Positions 48,170 to 58,569 of a stretch of DNA of 64,000 nt are shown here, one piece after another. Positions within the stretch are counted from its first letter, which is position 1. Each line of letters starts with the position of its first letter. The position numbers and the translations under genes were made by a program. This DNA is from Melampsora larici-populina 98AG31 (lineage: Eukaryota; Basidiomycota; Pucciniomycetes; Pucciniales; Melampsoraceae): positions 50,573 through 114,572 of the forward strand of contig NW_006768786.1 in NCBI RefSeq assembly GCF_000204055.1, written 5' to 3'. A model generated the notes under the pieces. The model was not told where the DNA came from and did no database searches. It worked only from the letters and a program-made list of their open reading frames with translations.

Positions 48170-49952
48170 ATGTCTGCTGCTCCACCCCCATCGGTTCAGG
48201 TCGGAGGAACCACAATCACGGCTCCCGACTTGCTCGTCGGTCAATACCTTCGTCGCGTACTTCGTTTACCTGAACCTTCCCGTACACGAGCATGGATCGC
48301 AACAATGTTTGAGGCTGATCCTGAAGGAGAGATTGAGCAAGTGGCACTTTGGGGCATGTACCGAATGCAATTTGAACCTCATCAAGGTGAAGATGCAGGC
48401 GTACCGATCCCACCCTTGGCGGCTGCTACAGACGTGATCACCGTCATGGAAACCGTCTTTCGACCGGATAGCTATGTTGGACCTGATGGGATGAAGAGAT
48501 ATGTGATCAGAGGACTCAAACTCAGGCCTGCCTTGGAACGTGACGCTATTTTGGTATGTCTTTTTGGTTGGATTCGGGCTGGTCTTTTACTTGCAAGTAC
48601 TCATATCGGATATTCCACTCTAGGATGACATGTTTCGTGCACCATCAGATACCGCTTCAACTCACTCAGGTGTCGGTTTACCCTCGACTCCTCACCAAGC
48701 TCATCATACGTCACACACTACCCCTTCATCGTCATCTATGATCACTTCAACTAATCATCAATCAGCTCACGCTCATAACTCTACGCCAAGCCATATAGCT
48801 AACAGCCGATCTCCGGATCTTTTGGACGAGCTAGATGTAGTTAAAATTGTACATTTTCCAGAACCTTACCGAACCCGTTTATGGATCGCTTCGTTATTTG
48901 AACCTGACCCTACTAGTAATGCTGGTCCAGGTGGTGGTGGAGTCGAACAAGTTACCTTGTGGCAACTTTATCAAAAACAATTCACTCATTATGTACAAGA
49001 AGGAGTTCTTGGCGATAAACCTATCCCACAGCTTGCACCCGCTACCGAGGTCATCAAGGCTGTCCAAGACGTTTTTCCTGATGGCAGAGTGGTGGTTCGA
49101 CTAGAGGACGGCAAGACACACTATATGATCATTGGAATTAAACTCAGACCTAGCCCATTGAGGGCTCCAGCTCTAGTTGAGTTTGAAGCTTTCTTTTATG
49201 ATTCTTGAAGATGTACCCAGACCCGCCTGGATAATCATGGTCAGCGAGGACTGATACTGACTTCTTTCAAATATAGAAAAACCTATTGACCATCACGGGT
49301 GTTAGTCAGCCTGGTAATACGTCCAATGGTTCTACTGCTCCGAATTCCCAGCCTGACCCTGTGACAGCTCAGCTCGTGACTCAAGTCGAAAGTTTGGTCA
49401 AAACAGTCGATGATCTACAAAGCGTGGTCAAGCAACAAGAGTTGATCATCAAACAAGAGCTGTAAATCTATTTCTCTCATTTCTCTATTCAAAAGGAAGT
49501 AACTATGGTGGGGTTGAATGTTTACTGAATAAAAGTCTGATCCGCGTATGTGATCTTTAGTTCCTGGAATGCCACGCGGCAAGTCAACCTTCGTCAATCA
49601 GAGCCCAATTCGGTTTTACGTCCACTTTCGGCCGCACTACCGACGATGACACCTTCCTACCCTCTAGATTTCCCCAAAACCATCGAAGAGGCAAACAAAC
49701 TTACTCGTATGTGAAATCTTTCTCAAATCTTGACTATTCCAAGGATAGATTGATTGACATGGTCTTGGTTGTGATTTGATGATCAACACAGATGTTCAAT
49801 GTGTTGGTTTATTAGAAAGATATGGTCAAGCACATCTGGTTCATGATTCAAATGAAGAAAAGACTCGAGAGGCCTTTTTAGAATTCATTGGATGTCTTTC
49901 ATTAACATGTTCGAAATCAGTTTCTACTCCTGCGGTGACCTCTATGGTCTAA
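48170..49952 (+). CDS. Protein with two tandem RFX-like winged-helix domains (RSC9/ARID2-like?)
   Basis: Exons 48170-48553, 48624-49175, 49277-49461, 49561-49706 and 49792-49952 give about 475 codons. Two homologous units are visible. Unit 1 (residues about 20-125) has RTRAWIATMFEADPEGEIEQ, ALWGMYRMQF, TDVITVMETVF and RYVIRGLKLRP. Unit 2 (about 195-310) has RTRLWIASLFEPDPT, TLWQLYQKQF, TEVIKAVQDVF and HYMIIGIKLRP. The W-x6-FE-x-(D)P ... LW-x2-Y ... VF ... I-x-G-I/L-K pattern resembles the RFX-type DNA-binding fold found in RSC9/ARID2 chromatin-remodelling subunits. A Ser/Thr/His-rich linker separates the units and a short coiled coil follows (LVTQVESLVKTVDDLQSVVK). No ARID is seen. A nuclear role is inferred; the family assignment is moderate. 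Confidence 0.7.
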
Positions 49953-51498
49953 TCTGAAAAATCGTCAAATAATCAAATCAACCTTGGAACCAAGAGGTTA
50001 AGAAAGAATGCTGTGTGTTTGCGTGTGTGTGTCTTCTTTTGAATGTCTTTCTGTTGTGTGTGTTTGTGTGTGTGTGTGTGTGTGTTTTATGCTACTTTAA
50101 TGTTGCATTTGAACTTGTGAACTTTTTTTTAAACAAAGCAAATGGTTTGACTGTAATCCTTTCAACTAAAGCTGGAAGTAAAACAAACAAACAAAAAATC
50201 ACAACCAAGAAACGAAACGAAATACATACCACATTTTGTTTTTTTTTGTAAATTGTATGGGCTATAGATACATATACACTATATATTTGGATGTAGTAGA
50301 TATGCATGAAAGCCTATTTGTGTTTTTGGAAGAAGTTTTGATGAATTGGAAATTTAGAAATCGTTTTTGATTTGTGGACTTTTTGGTCTTAATTGAGATC
50401 TACCCTTGCGGGCTGTCTATATACTAGTTTCAAGAATTGGGCCTTTTGAGTTCTTCTTAGACGACTTCTTTCTTAAATTACTTGTCTTATTGAGTAAATG
50501 CCATACAAAGAAATGAAAATCTTTTGTGACTTTGGCTTGTTGACTTCTTTACTGAAATTTAAAACGTTATGGGAAATGACGATATCAGAGCTCATTGCAT
50601 TGTGTTATTGGATCGCACTCGGTTTGGGGGTTCGCTTGGTTTCATGACTGATTTGAACAGATTGTCATTATCTTATCCCAAAAGTGAGTTCCATTGGCGT
50701 GCTGGATATCATGAAGAAAAAGTTGTCACAACTTCATCTTCTTGCACATTTGTTGCAATAGAATCTTTTTGATTGTACTTATTTCGTTTTTTTGGACTGA
50801 ATTGACTTTTACCTTTAGTGATGGCTTGGTGGCGACTTTCTGAATTGGGTCGCATATGATTATGAGTAACTGGAAATGACACTCATGAGGGGTTGGGTCT
50901 ATACTAAAATTGTAAAGTTATGTTGATGAAGGGGAGCTGTTCATCAAATTAGATCACAGGTGGCTTGTGGACGGTTCGGTTTGGTTTAAGGAGCTGTGAT
51001 GGTAATCAAACCTCTTCTATTTGCCAATCGGCTTGGTCTTTATCACAATCCAGCTCAGCACCAATTTCTCAAATGCAGTCTATCACAAAATACGAGAAAA
51101 GCAATTCAAAGCTTCCGACCAGAATTGGTTTGCTGTGACCGTAATAATTCAAATTGTGCCATCTTCACGGCTGACCTGCCTCCTTTGCCTTTATGGCGGA
51201 TCCCTTCGAATGCAGAGGCTCAGAATACAATTCAATCTATTGAGCTTTGCCAACTCATTGTTCGTCTTGGTCAGACACTTGAGGGCATCTGCTGTTGATT
51301 ATCGTATAAAAGGAAGACTACGTTTCTTCAAATCCAGTCTTCATCTCACTCATCTCCCTCATCATCTTATCTTAATTCCTAATCCTCTTTACTAATTCTC
51401 CTGGTCACCGACTTCCTATACAAAAGCTCACTGAAAACCTTCATAACTACGCCCATAACCATCTCAACAACTACTCTCAAAATCTATCCTAAATAATA
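49953..51498. other. Intergenic with GT-repeat tract
   Basis: A (GT)n-rich stretch lies at about 50013-50088. Open frames at 50569-50772 and 50996-51298 have no recognisable product. The last ~180 bases are pyrimidine-rich leader sequence before the aquaporin start. Confidence 0.45.
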
Positions 51499-53049
51499 AT
51501 GGCTACCCTAGCTCGCACATTAAAACTCAATCGACTTTCACTTACTCATAGACGTGATATATTAGCAGGAGTAGGAGAGTTTGTCGGTACAACCTCCTTT
51601 TTGTTTCTTGCTCTCGCTGGAGCCAAGACAGCTACACTCTCAGTTCCTATTGCACAAAACCCAGCGGATATCACGACTGTTGGACTTGCCGATCAAACTA
51701 TTATTTATATTTCACTTAGCTTTGGTCTTAGTCTTATTGTTACTGCTTGGGCTTTCTTTCGGATTACTGGAGCTTTGTAAGTTTGGATCGTTTGACTTTT
51801 GAAGTTCTCGTTCAAATATTTCTATACGTCTCTTACACTAAGTCTTTCATCTTACTTTTTCATAGGTTCAATCCAGCAATCACCCTCGCTTTATGGCTGA
51901 TCGGAGCAATTGTGAGTCATTAAGTTTTTATGCGTAAAATGTTTGGCTTCTGAACTGAAATGTTTTCATTTCTCAGAGTTGGTTCAGGGCAACCTTGTTA
52001 ACAATCTCACAATTGGCCGGTGGACTTGCTGCTGCCGGACTAGTAGCACTACTTACTCCACATGGAACAGTCAACACTGTTGTCTTACATCCGGCAGCTG
52101 AAGTGACAAATGCTCAAGGTTTATTTTTAGAAGCTCTTTTGACTAGTATGTTGGTATTCGTAGTCTTAATGTTAGCAGCAGAGAAACATAAAGGTACTTT
52201 CATGGCACCTGTTGGAATGTGAGTTTATTTCCTCAAGCTTCAAAGTTATGAAAAAAGATGAACTGAGATTGTTTTTTTCTACTTTAACAGAGGACTCACA
52301 CTTTTTATCTGTCATCTTGTTGGAGTTGCTTACACTGGATGTGGTATGAACCCTAGTAGAGCATTAGGACCTTCAGTCGTCGCTAGAGATTTCGGTACTA
52401 GTCATTGGAGTACGTCTTTTCTTAATCAAAAGGAGCATGGAAATTTGCTAACCTTTCTTGCTTGTTTGTCGTTACTTCTCAGTCTATTGGATAGGTCCTA
52501 TGATTGGATCATTATTCGCTGTTGGATTTTACATGGTTCTTAAAGCTCTTAAATATGAAGAAATTGCTCTTGTTTGTCCCATTTTACTCATCTCCTCAAA
52601 CCCAAATCATTGAAACTTACAATTACGCCTTCGGTCCATTTATTTTACAGAACCAAGATTCTTCTGAACCCGTTCCTGGCGCTAAACTACCCCATCAACG
52701 TTTCGTCAAGCGTATCAACTATCGTGTAGCAAAACCTGGCTCAAAAGTGACCGGTCCAACTGTGACTACTATGGATGGAACAGTCTTAGTTGCTCAAGAA
52801 GAAGCTGTAGTGATTGATATTGGATCAAATGTGATAGTTGAAGCTGGTTTACCTCCTAACAACGGAAGTGATGATACCTTGGCAGGAGCAGAACACTTCA
52901 AAGATGCTCAACCACTAGAGCCTAATCAACTTCAAGTTCATGATCAAGATTCACGTCCATTAGGTATTCAAGCTGATCTTGCTCTTCCAGGTTCAACTAT
53001 GATGGGTAAACAGACTAGCAATGTTAGTCTGTTTGCTACACCTGCTTGA
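51499..53049 (+). CDS. Aquaporin (MIP family) with long C-terminal tail
   Basis: Channel of the major intrinsic protein family, moving water and possibly other small solutes across the plasma membrane. Six exons (51499-51776, 51866-51911, 51977-52218, 52291-52409, 52483-52571, 52651-53049) give 390 codons. Six hydrophobic helices are visible: ILAGVGEFVGTTSFLFLAL, IIYISLSFGLSLIVTAWAFF, the helix after the first pore loop, LFLEALLTSMLVFVVLML, IGLTLFICHLVGVAYTGCG and IGPMIGSLFAVGFYMVL. The first pore motif is canonical (LFNPAITLAL); the second is NPS (GMNPSRALGPSVV) instead of NPA, with the pore Arg kept. A hydrophilic tail of about 130 residues follows helix 6. The pore residues suggest an orthodox water channel rather than a glycerol facilitator, but this is not certain. 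Confidence 0.9.
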
Positions 53050-54144
53050 TATGTTTAATATGGTTTCCTATCTTTTACTTTTCCTTATTTTGGGCTTTAT
53101 AATGATCTTTTTATCTTATCATATCTAATATAAATCTATAATCTCCATGAAATTAATCTACCTATCGTGTGTTTTGATCAACAAAAATCTGGATGGTGAG
53201 ATCAATTCCACGATAGAGAACGGATATCGAGAGCAAAAGTAGTGAACTATATCTTGAGGTCCGAGTGCTGAAACCCTTCAAGAACCAACTAACTATCGCC
53301 ATGATCGCCCTCAAAATCCCTGACATCGCTTCTCCAAAAGCCAAATGCTTGAGGCTACTGACTATACCGGTCTCCAAAGGGGTGAGACCGAATTTCTTAC
53401 TGCTGGTTTGGTATGCAATCGAACATGAATATGTTTTTGATTTCTGCTGCGTAATACAAGATAGATAACAGCACCAGAAATAGTTTATGCATTGAGAATG
53501 ATTAAAAAACTCAACGTTTACACCTTTCTAGGTTTGAAATGGAATATTGATGTTACTCCCAAATCCCTCAAGTATGCTTAGAGCCCGATTTGCAAAAACA
53601 CATCCCACTCCAACATCATGATATATTCGCCCCTTGTCAGTTGGCTCAAGATTAGGCATGTGCTTTCTTTGATATGGTCTCTCTGTGCTCATCGATGTAT
53701 TTCTACCAAGACAGAGAGACAAAGATATATCATCAACGAGTACACGTCTTAAATCGCGCCTTTCACAGCCCTGGATACTCAAGCTACTTTTCAAGTAAGT
53801 CCAGTACTATGGATTCAAATCTTTCTGACACGAATCTTTGGAAAGCTGGGAGAGGCAGGTGAAGTCGCACCTAGGGAGTTTGAAATGGCATCACCCCTTT
53901 TCACTGAAATTGAGTAAATCATAAACCATTTCTTCAGCTGACCTCTTGTCAATAAATGACGTAAGAAAGCCTTTTGACATGTCGATCAAAAGAATGGCAC
54001 AAGTAAAGTCAATCTTGAACCTTTGGGAAAACACACACATTTATGAATGTGGACACGTCTTGTGGTTAGATTTGCTCATTACATTGGCCCATTGAGCTTA
54101 TAGTCAAATTCCTATGAATCAAATAATCAAAGAAGGGAATTAAA
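53050..54144. other. Intergenic
   Basis: No supported gene. The plus strand around 53235-53375 reads SSELYLEVRVLKPFKNQLTI and continues IALKIPDIASPKAKCLRLL without a start codon nearby. It might be a decayed exon, but I recognise no family. Confidence 0.4.
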
Positions 54145-55455
54145 TTAAAATTCTTGTCCCCTTACCTTTGATGTATAGATCAGATTGAAACATACCAAGA
54201 TTTGATCAGGTCCTACTTCAGGAAGAAAATGACACTCGATCCCGTGACACCTGAAAGTTCTAGATACTGCTTCCTCCAATTTCTTGAAGGGTTGATGAGT
54301 GATAAAAATGAAATGTTTTAAATTAGGTGGTTTTTGAAGCTGATTTCTACCAATCTGTTCAAAAACGGTTCCCCAATAATCTTGGCTGTCATAGAGATCT
54401 AAAACTAAAGTGCGAACGGTCTGAAGGATCGGCCATTGAAGCCAACCAAGATCTGGTATATGACCTGGAATTCTCCAAAACCGGCCACGAACCACACGAA
54501 GTTTTGGCAAGCTCATGCCGGTGATCGAACTAGGAAGTCCACCTGGAATCCTATGCGTATAAAGTCCTTCAAGAGTGTCTTTCATAGGTTCAATGACGAT
54601 TCTGATTTTTGCATGTTCAATCATTGCAGAGTATTCAATCACTTTCAGATTATTTTTGGTGGTCTGGCAAAGATGAGAAATGCCTTCGACGTTGGTAGGG
54701 GCATATGAAAACCACAAGTATCGTAGCTTTGATAGAGCTTGAGGTTTTAATTTTAATTCTAAATGTCCGAGGTTCATCACCAAAGATACTAAGTTAGGAG
54801 TAGCGTTAAGTAAATCCGATAATGATCTAAAATTGTTATTGTTTTTTTTATTTGGTATATGACCCTCTTTGTCGAGAGTCAATCTTTTTAAACCTTTGAT
54901 TTGTTTTACGGATTCCACCATGGCTGGTGGGAAGCCCATCGAATTGCCAAAAGTTAAGTTTAACTCTGTCAAGTTTTCACCCAGGAATTGGATCAACTTT
55001 GCGGCTTGATGCATCAAAATCGGAGGTAAGTTTGGCATTATGCTTTGATAATAATCGGGTCCGTAAGTTTGATCTTCTTCATCCGAGATTTCATAGTAGG
55101 GTACATTCCAATATGAAAGACGTTCGAGAGCAAGGCGCTTCACTGGACAAGAAACGTTTGGGTCACAAATTAAAGTCCTACAGTTTTCGAGTATAGACGT
55201 CACGTTTCCGGGTGCCTCCAAGTGAATGGTACGGAACGAGATAGGGGTGACAGCTCCAGCCCATTGTTTGCAAACTAGTCGCAAACTGAGAAGTTGCCTG
55301 GAGGACGATGGGTGAAGGTCGGCGGTTCGGCTGTACTCTTTCAACCGTGCAGTCTCGGATTGGATAACGAAGAATTCGATGATTGAAGATAGTACTTCAT
55401 TCGGTAGCCACCCAGTGGGAAGTTTGTCGTTTGGTCGAGGTGAGCTGTTTGACAT
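54145..55455 (-). CDS. F-box protein with LRR-like repeats
   Basis: Single-exon frame giving about 436 residues from the Met at 55455 (MSNSSPRPNDK). The frame is open back to an ATG at 55575, which would add 40 residues. The F-box is at the N-terminus: LPNEVLSSIIEFF, then LLSLRLVCKQWAGAVTPISF and RTIHLEA. Irregular leucine-rich units follow (LTELNLTF, LKRLTLDKEG, LVSLVMNLGHLELKLK, LSKLRYLWFSYAP). It is a typical fungal F-box/LRR-like adaptor that would link a substrate to Skp1-Cullin-1 ubiquitin ligase. The substrate is unknown. Rust genomes contain many such proteins, and this one shows no damage. Confidence 0.8.
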   Translation of the reverse strand: MSNSSPRPNDKLPTGWLPNEVLSSIIEFFVIQSETARLKEYSRTADLHPSSSRQLLSLRLVCKQWAGAVTPISFRTIHLEAPGNVTSILENCRTLICDPNVSCPVKRLALERLSYWNVPYYEISDEEDQTYGPDYYQSIMPNLPPILMHQAAKLIQFLGENLTELNLTFGNSMGFPPAMVESVKQIKGLKRLTLDKEGHIPNKKNNNNFRSLSDLLNATPNLVSLVMNLGHLELKLKPQALSKLRYLWFSYAPTNVEGISHLCQTTKNNLKVIEYSAMIEHAKIRIVIEPMKDTLEGLYTHRIPGGLPSSITGMSLPKLRVVRGRFWRIPGHIPDLGWLQWPILQTVRTLVLDLYDSQDYWGTVFEQIGRNQLQKPPNLKHFIFITHQPFKKLEEAVSRTFRCHGIECHFLPEVGPDQILVCFNLIYTSKVRGQEF

Positions 55456-55575
55456 CTCGTTCTTGGCTAAGTTGTGAGGGTGAGTGGGTTTGACTTTTAT
55501 GAAGTCATCATGAAGAGCTAAGATCTTGGTCAAGAACTGAAGTGAGTATGAAGTATATAGAGCCTGAGACTTCAT

Positions 55576-56458
55576 ACAAGATCTCGCTCGAGGATAAGCG
55601 GTCTGACGGTCACATGATCTCCTCAGCCTCTCTCACCTTATGGATTATGATTTCTCACAATACAAGAGCACCTCGCCCGGCCGCGTTCCACGCTTGCGGA
55701 TGCAGCGCGTGCTGCCTTTTGTCTTATGATGTAACTTAATCCCTGTCAAATTCACCACAAACTCATCATCTGTGGTCATACTGGTGGTGTGGGTCATCAG
55801 GAAGCGGTCAGGTAACCCTTGCTTTTCGTCAGCGACTTTTGATACAGGAGTGACGGGCACCGCCCCAGTTCATCAGGTAAATGTTGACTCAGGGATATTT
55901 CTGGCCTCAAAGTCACGCAGTTCTGGTACCAAGAATTTAATATCATGTTGGTGTTTGGTCCAAAAGCAGAGTTGTACCTATCCTGCCATGTGAGTTGAAA
56001 ACATTCATGATAGTTATCCTTTTGAAGGGAGCTCACTTTTCAGCCTAGTTGGTTTAATTTGCCATACATTAGACCAACTTGAGTTTGTGCCTGCGACCAT
56101 TGAGACTGACATTATGATTTTTCAGCGTTTCTGATAAACTAATTGATAAAAAAGTGTACTGAAAATTGCAAAATACAGACATGGACACGGTGGTGTGCAA
56201 AATGGGCAGGGAAAAATCATGTATGCGACGGGGGAGAGAAAACTAGATGGGTTACTGAAGTCCAGATCGAGGCATAGACGAGGACATGCGAATCTAATAG
56301 AAGATAAGATGAGGTCAAACCTTGGTCAGTTTTGCTTCAAATAGGCGTCGCAACAAGAAGTGCAAAATCAGAGACCTACTGAATTAGAATGCAAAGAAGG
56401 ATTAACATTGAGAGGCAAAAGAGTTCAGAACAATATGATGACATCCGTTTTGAATCGT
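55576..56458. other. Spacer between the F-box gene and VTC1
   Basis: Short overlapping open frames on both strands (55645-56036) but none with recognisable content. Probably the promoter of the F-box gene (minus strand) and the 3' flank of VTC1. Confidence 0.4.
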
Positions 56459-57246
56459 TCAACCTTGAGTGAACCGTAAGATAAAATTGGTCACGACTGC
56501 CACTGTTAACCAAGAATCACACGTCGTCAGTCTTCACAAATCCAAATATGCTTCAAGCCAAGGACTACGAGCAGACGTACCAAGTAGCGAAATGCAAAGG
56601 ACTGTTGGACCTGTGAGAGCAAACAATCTGAATCAGTTCAAAATCGGAGAACAGATACAAGGAGACGATGTACCGTATCGGTCATCATAGTTCCCTGAAC
56701 CTCGCTTTCTGATGGCTTGAGCCCTCCAGTGAAATGTAATTAGTGCTGAAAAACAAGCAGAAATTTTAGTCATTCCAAAACTCTTGCACCATTCTCCCGA
56801 TTGAAAACTACATACCGTAGATCATCACTCCCATGGCTAAAGTAACAGAGTGAGGATATTTTGTCAACATCACGATTACAAATCTGACGAGACGACCTAA
56901 ACTGACCAACAAGAGTAAAGATACCAGCAGAAATCTGTCCAACTCGGTCACCAAAGTTAAGAAGCCCGACCGCGAGTCCACCGAGTACCACGGTGAAGTT
57001 CAACCAAGAGAGAAACGTACGTTCACTACCGAGTTAAAGGAATCAAACATAAGATGCTAGAGTAGATTATAGACCAGGTAAGGGAAGGACAAACTTGGCA
57101 AAGAAGACTCTAAAAAGATATAAAAAAAGTTAGTAAGCTGATTCTGGAGAAAATGAAAAATTGAATTGTACTGACTTTGGTTCGACTCGAACAGGTAGGG
57201 CTATCTTCTTTCCTGGAGCTCGTTGAAGAAGTGGTTGAGTGGACAT
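56459..57246 (-). CDS. VTC1: VTC1, small subunit of the vacuolar transporter chaperone (polyphosphate) complex
   Basis: Three-helix membrane protein that pairs with Vtc4/Vtc3-type subunits to make and translocate polyphosphate at the vacuole. Seven exons: 57246-57176, 57109-57095 (15 nt), 57025-56907, 56836-56816 (21 nt), 56745-56674, 56610-56581 and 56502-56459. They give 123 codons, a usual VTC1 size. The sequence matches the family throughout: [98 protein letters not shown] and [10 protein letters not shown]. The 15-nt exon encodes VFFA plus parts of the flanking Lys and Asn. All joins keep the frame and conserved order. Confidence 0.92.
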
Positions 57247-58569
57247 TGTGAGCTTGAGATTTGATTGAATGAGGTGGAGTTGAGATAAATGATAAAAGGG
57301 ATCGATGGATGAACCGAAGCTTCGGATAATCAATTGGATTGCAAATTCACATTACAGTCAGTTCTAATTTCTAGGTGGCTGAACTTAAATACTTAACTCA
57401 TACTCATAGTACACAACCAAAACTCTCCCTGGCTCAGCGTTTCACCGTTCATCAAGATTCAAAACAGATCTGAGTGGAAAATTGCAACCACCGGTGATTG
57501 CAACACTGGGATTATGTACCATATTTTGCTTCAGAAGCGTGATTTGGTTTGAATGGAACTCAAAGGACTGGGAAAGGTACATACAAGTTTACTTGAGTCC
57601 TCCTCAAGGATCAGTAGAGTCCAAGGAGACCATCTATGATTCCCTATGTATCACAAAAATTATGAATATGGGCTCTCAAGGCAAGAATATAGCTCACTGC
57701 TCAACCTGGTTTGTGGTGTGATGAGAGCATTTCTGTGGGACTGACAAAACCATTCAGTTATGGAAACTCCTGATATATCCATGCCAATGGGGAGATATGT
57801 AAGCATCACAAATAACATTGCAGGCCGTCATCAATCAAAGAAATCACAGCTTGAATTTTACTGACATCATTGTTTTTATTAGTTGACCGAAAAATTTCGT
57901 AGCACCAGTAAGAATGAGATGTATGAAATATCGTTGACCTCGTCAAGACCCCATGCCGCATTCCAATGAGCCTTGTGCTGTGTAACTGTGGTACGTGATC
58001 ATTTCCAGTGAGATCTGAAATGAGGATCTATACACTGAAATGCTAACGGAGATTTTTAGCTTCAAATGTAAGGGCCTGTCAGTTCAATCCAGAATCCTCC
58101 ACCCCATGTTGACAAGTGCTTAGCTAAAAGCTCATCGCGAATGCAACGAAGTGTGGAGAAATGGCAAATTTAGGCGGATTGTATATTTCCAGTCTGAGGT
58201 GAGTACAGTAGAGTACTTCTAATCTTTCAATGAAATCTCATATCAATATGTTGATGTGGTTTATCGGGTTGTGGAGGACAAAACAACGTGACGGATGTCA
58301 CCTTTGGATGTGGATGTGAGATTATGGTTGATGCGGTTGGGTGTTACATTTTCTACATTGTTTACAGTATTTACATCGTATTATTTGTGTTTTTGCTCAG
58401 GTCTTGTGTATACCAGTACATAAAGGTTCAAAAGCAAAGAAAAACAAGTCTGACATACAATGATTCTATTCTGGAACACGTGTATTTGAATGTCAATATA
58501 AAAGTAGCAAGAAATCAAGGAGAACTGGTAAGTATTCATGACACAAACTCGAGGAAAAGTGTCACTCTA
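57247..58569. other. Intergenic between VTC1 and the A-T enzyme gene
   Basis: No supported gene. I specifically looked here on the minus strand for a reductase (R) domain continuing the adenylating enzyme and found no Rossmann-type GxTGxxG motif. The plus-strand frames at 57482-57721 and 58288-58608 lack recognisable content. Confidence 0.45.

Noticed and set aside
50013..50088. GT-rich tract considered as coding (it lies in a 78-codon open frame)
   Set aside because: Simple-sequence repeat just downstream of a gene; the Val/Cys-rich translation is an artefact.
57247..58569. Continuation of the adenylating enzyme into a reductase domain
   Set aside because: No GxTGxxG or YxxxK motif in any minus-strand frame, and no convincing exon chain.
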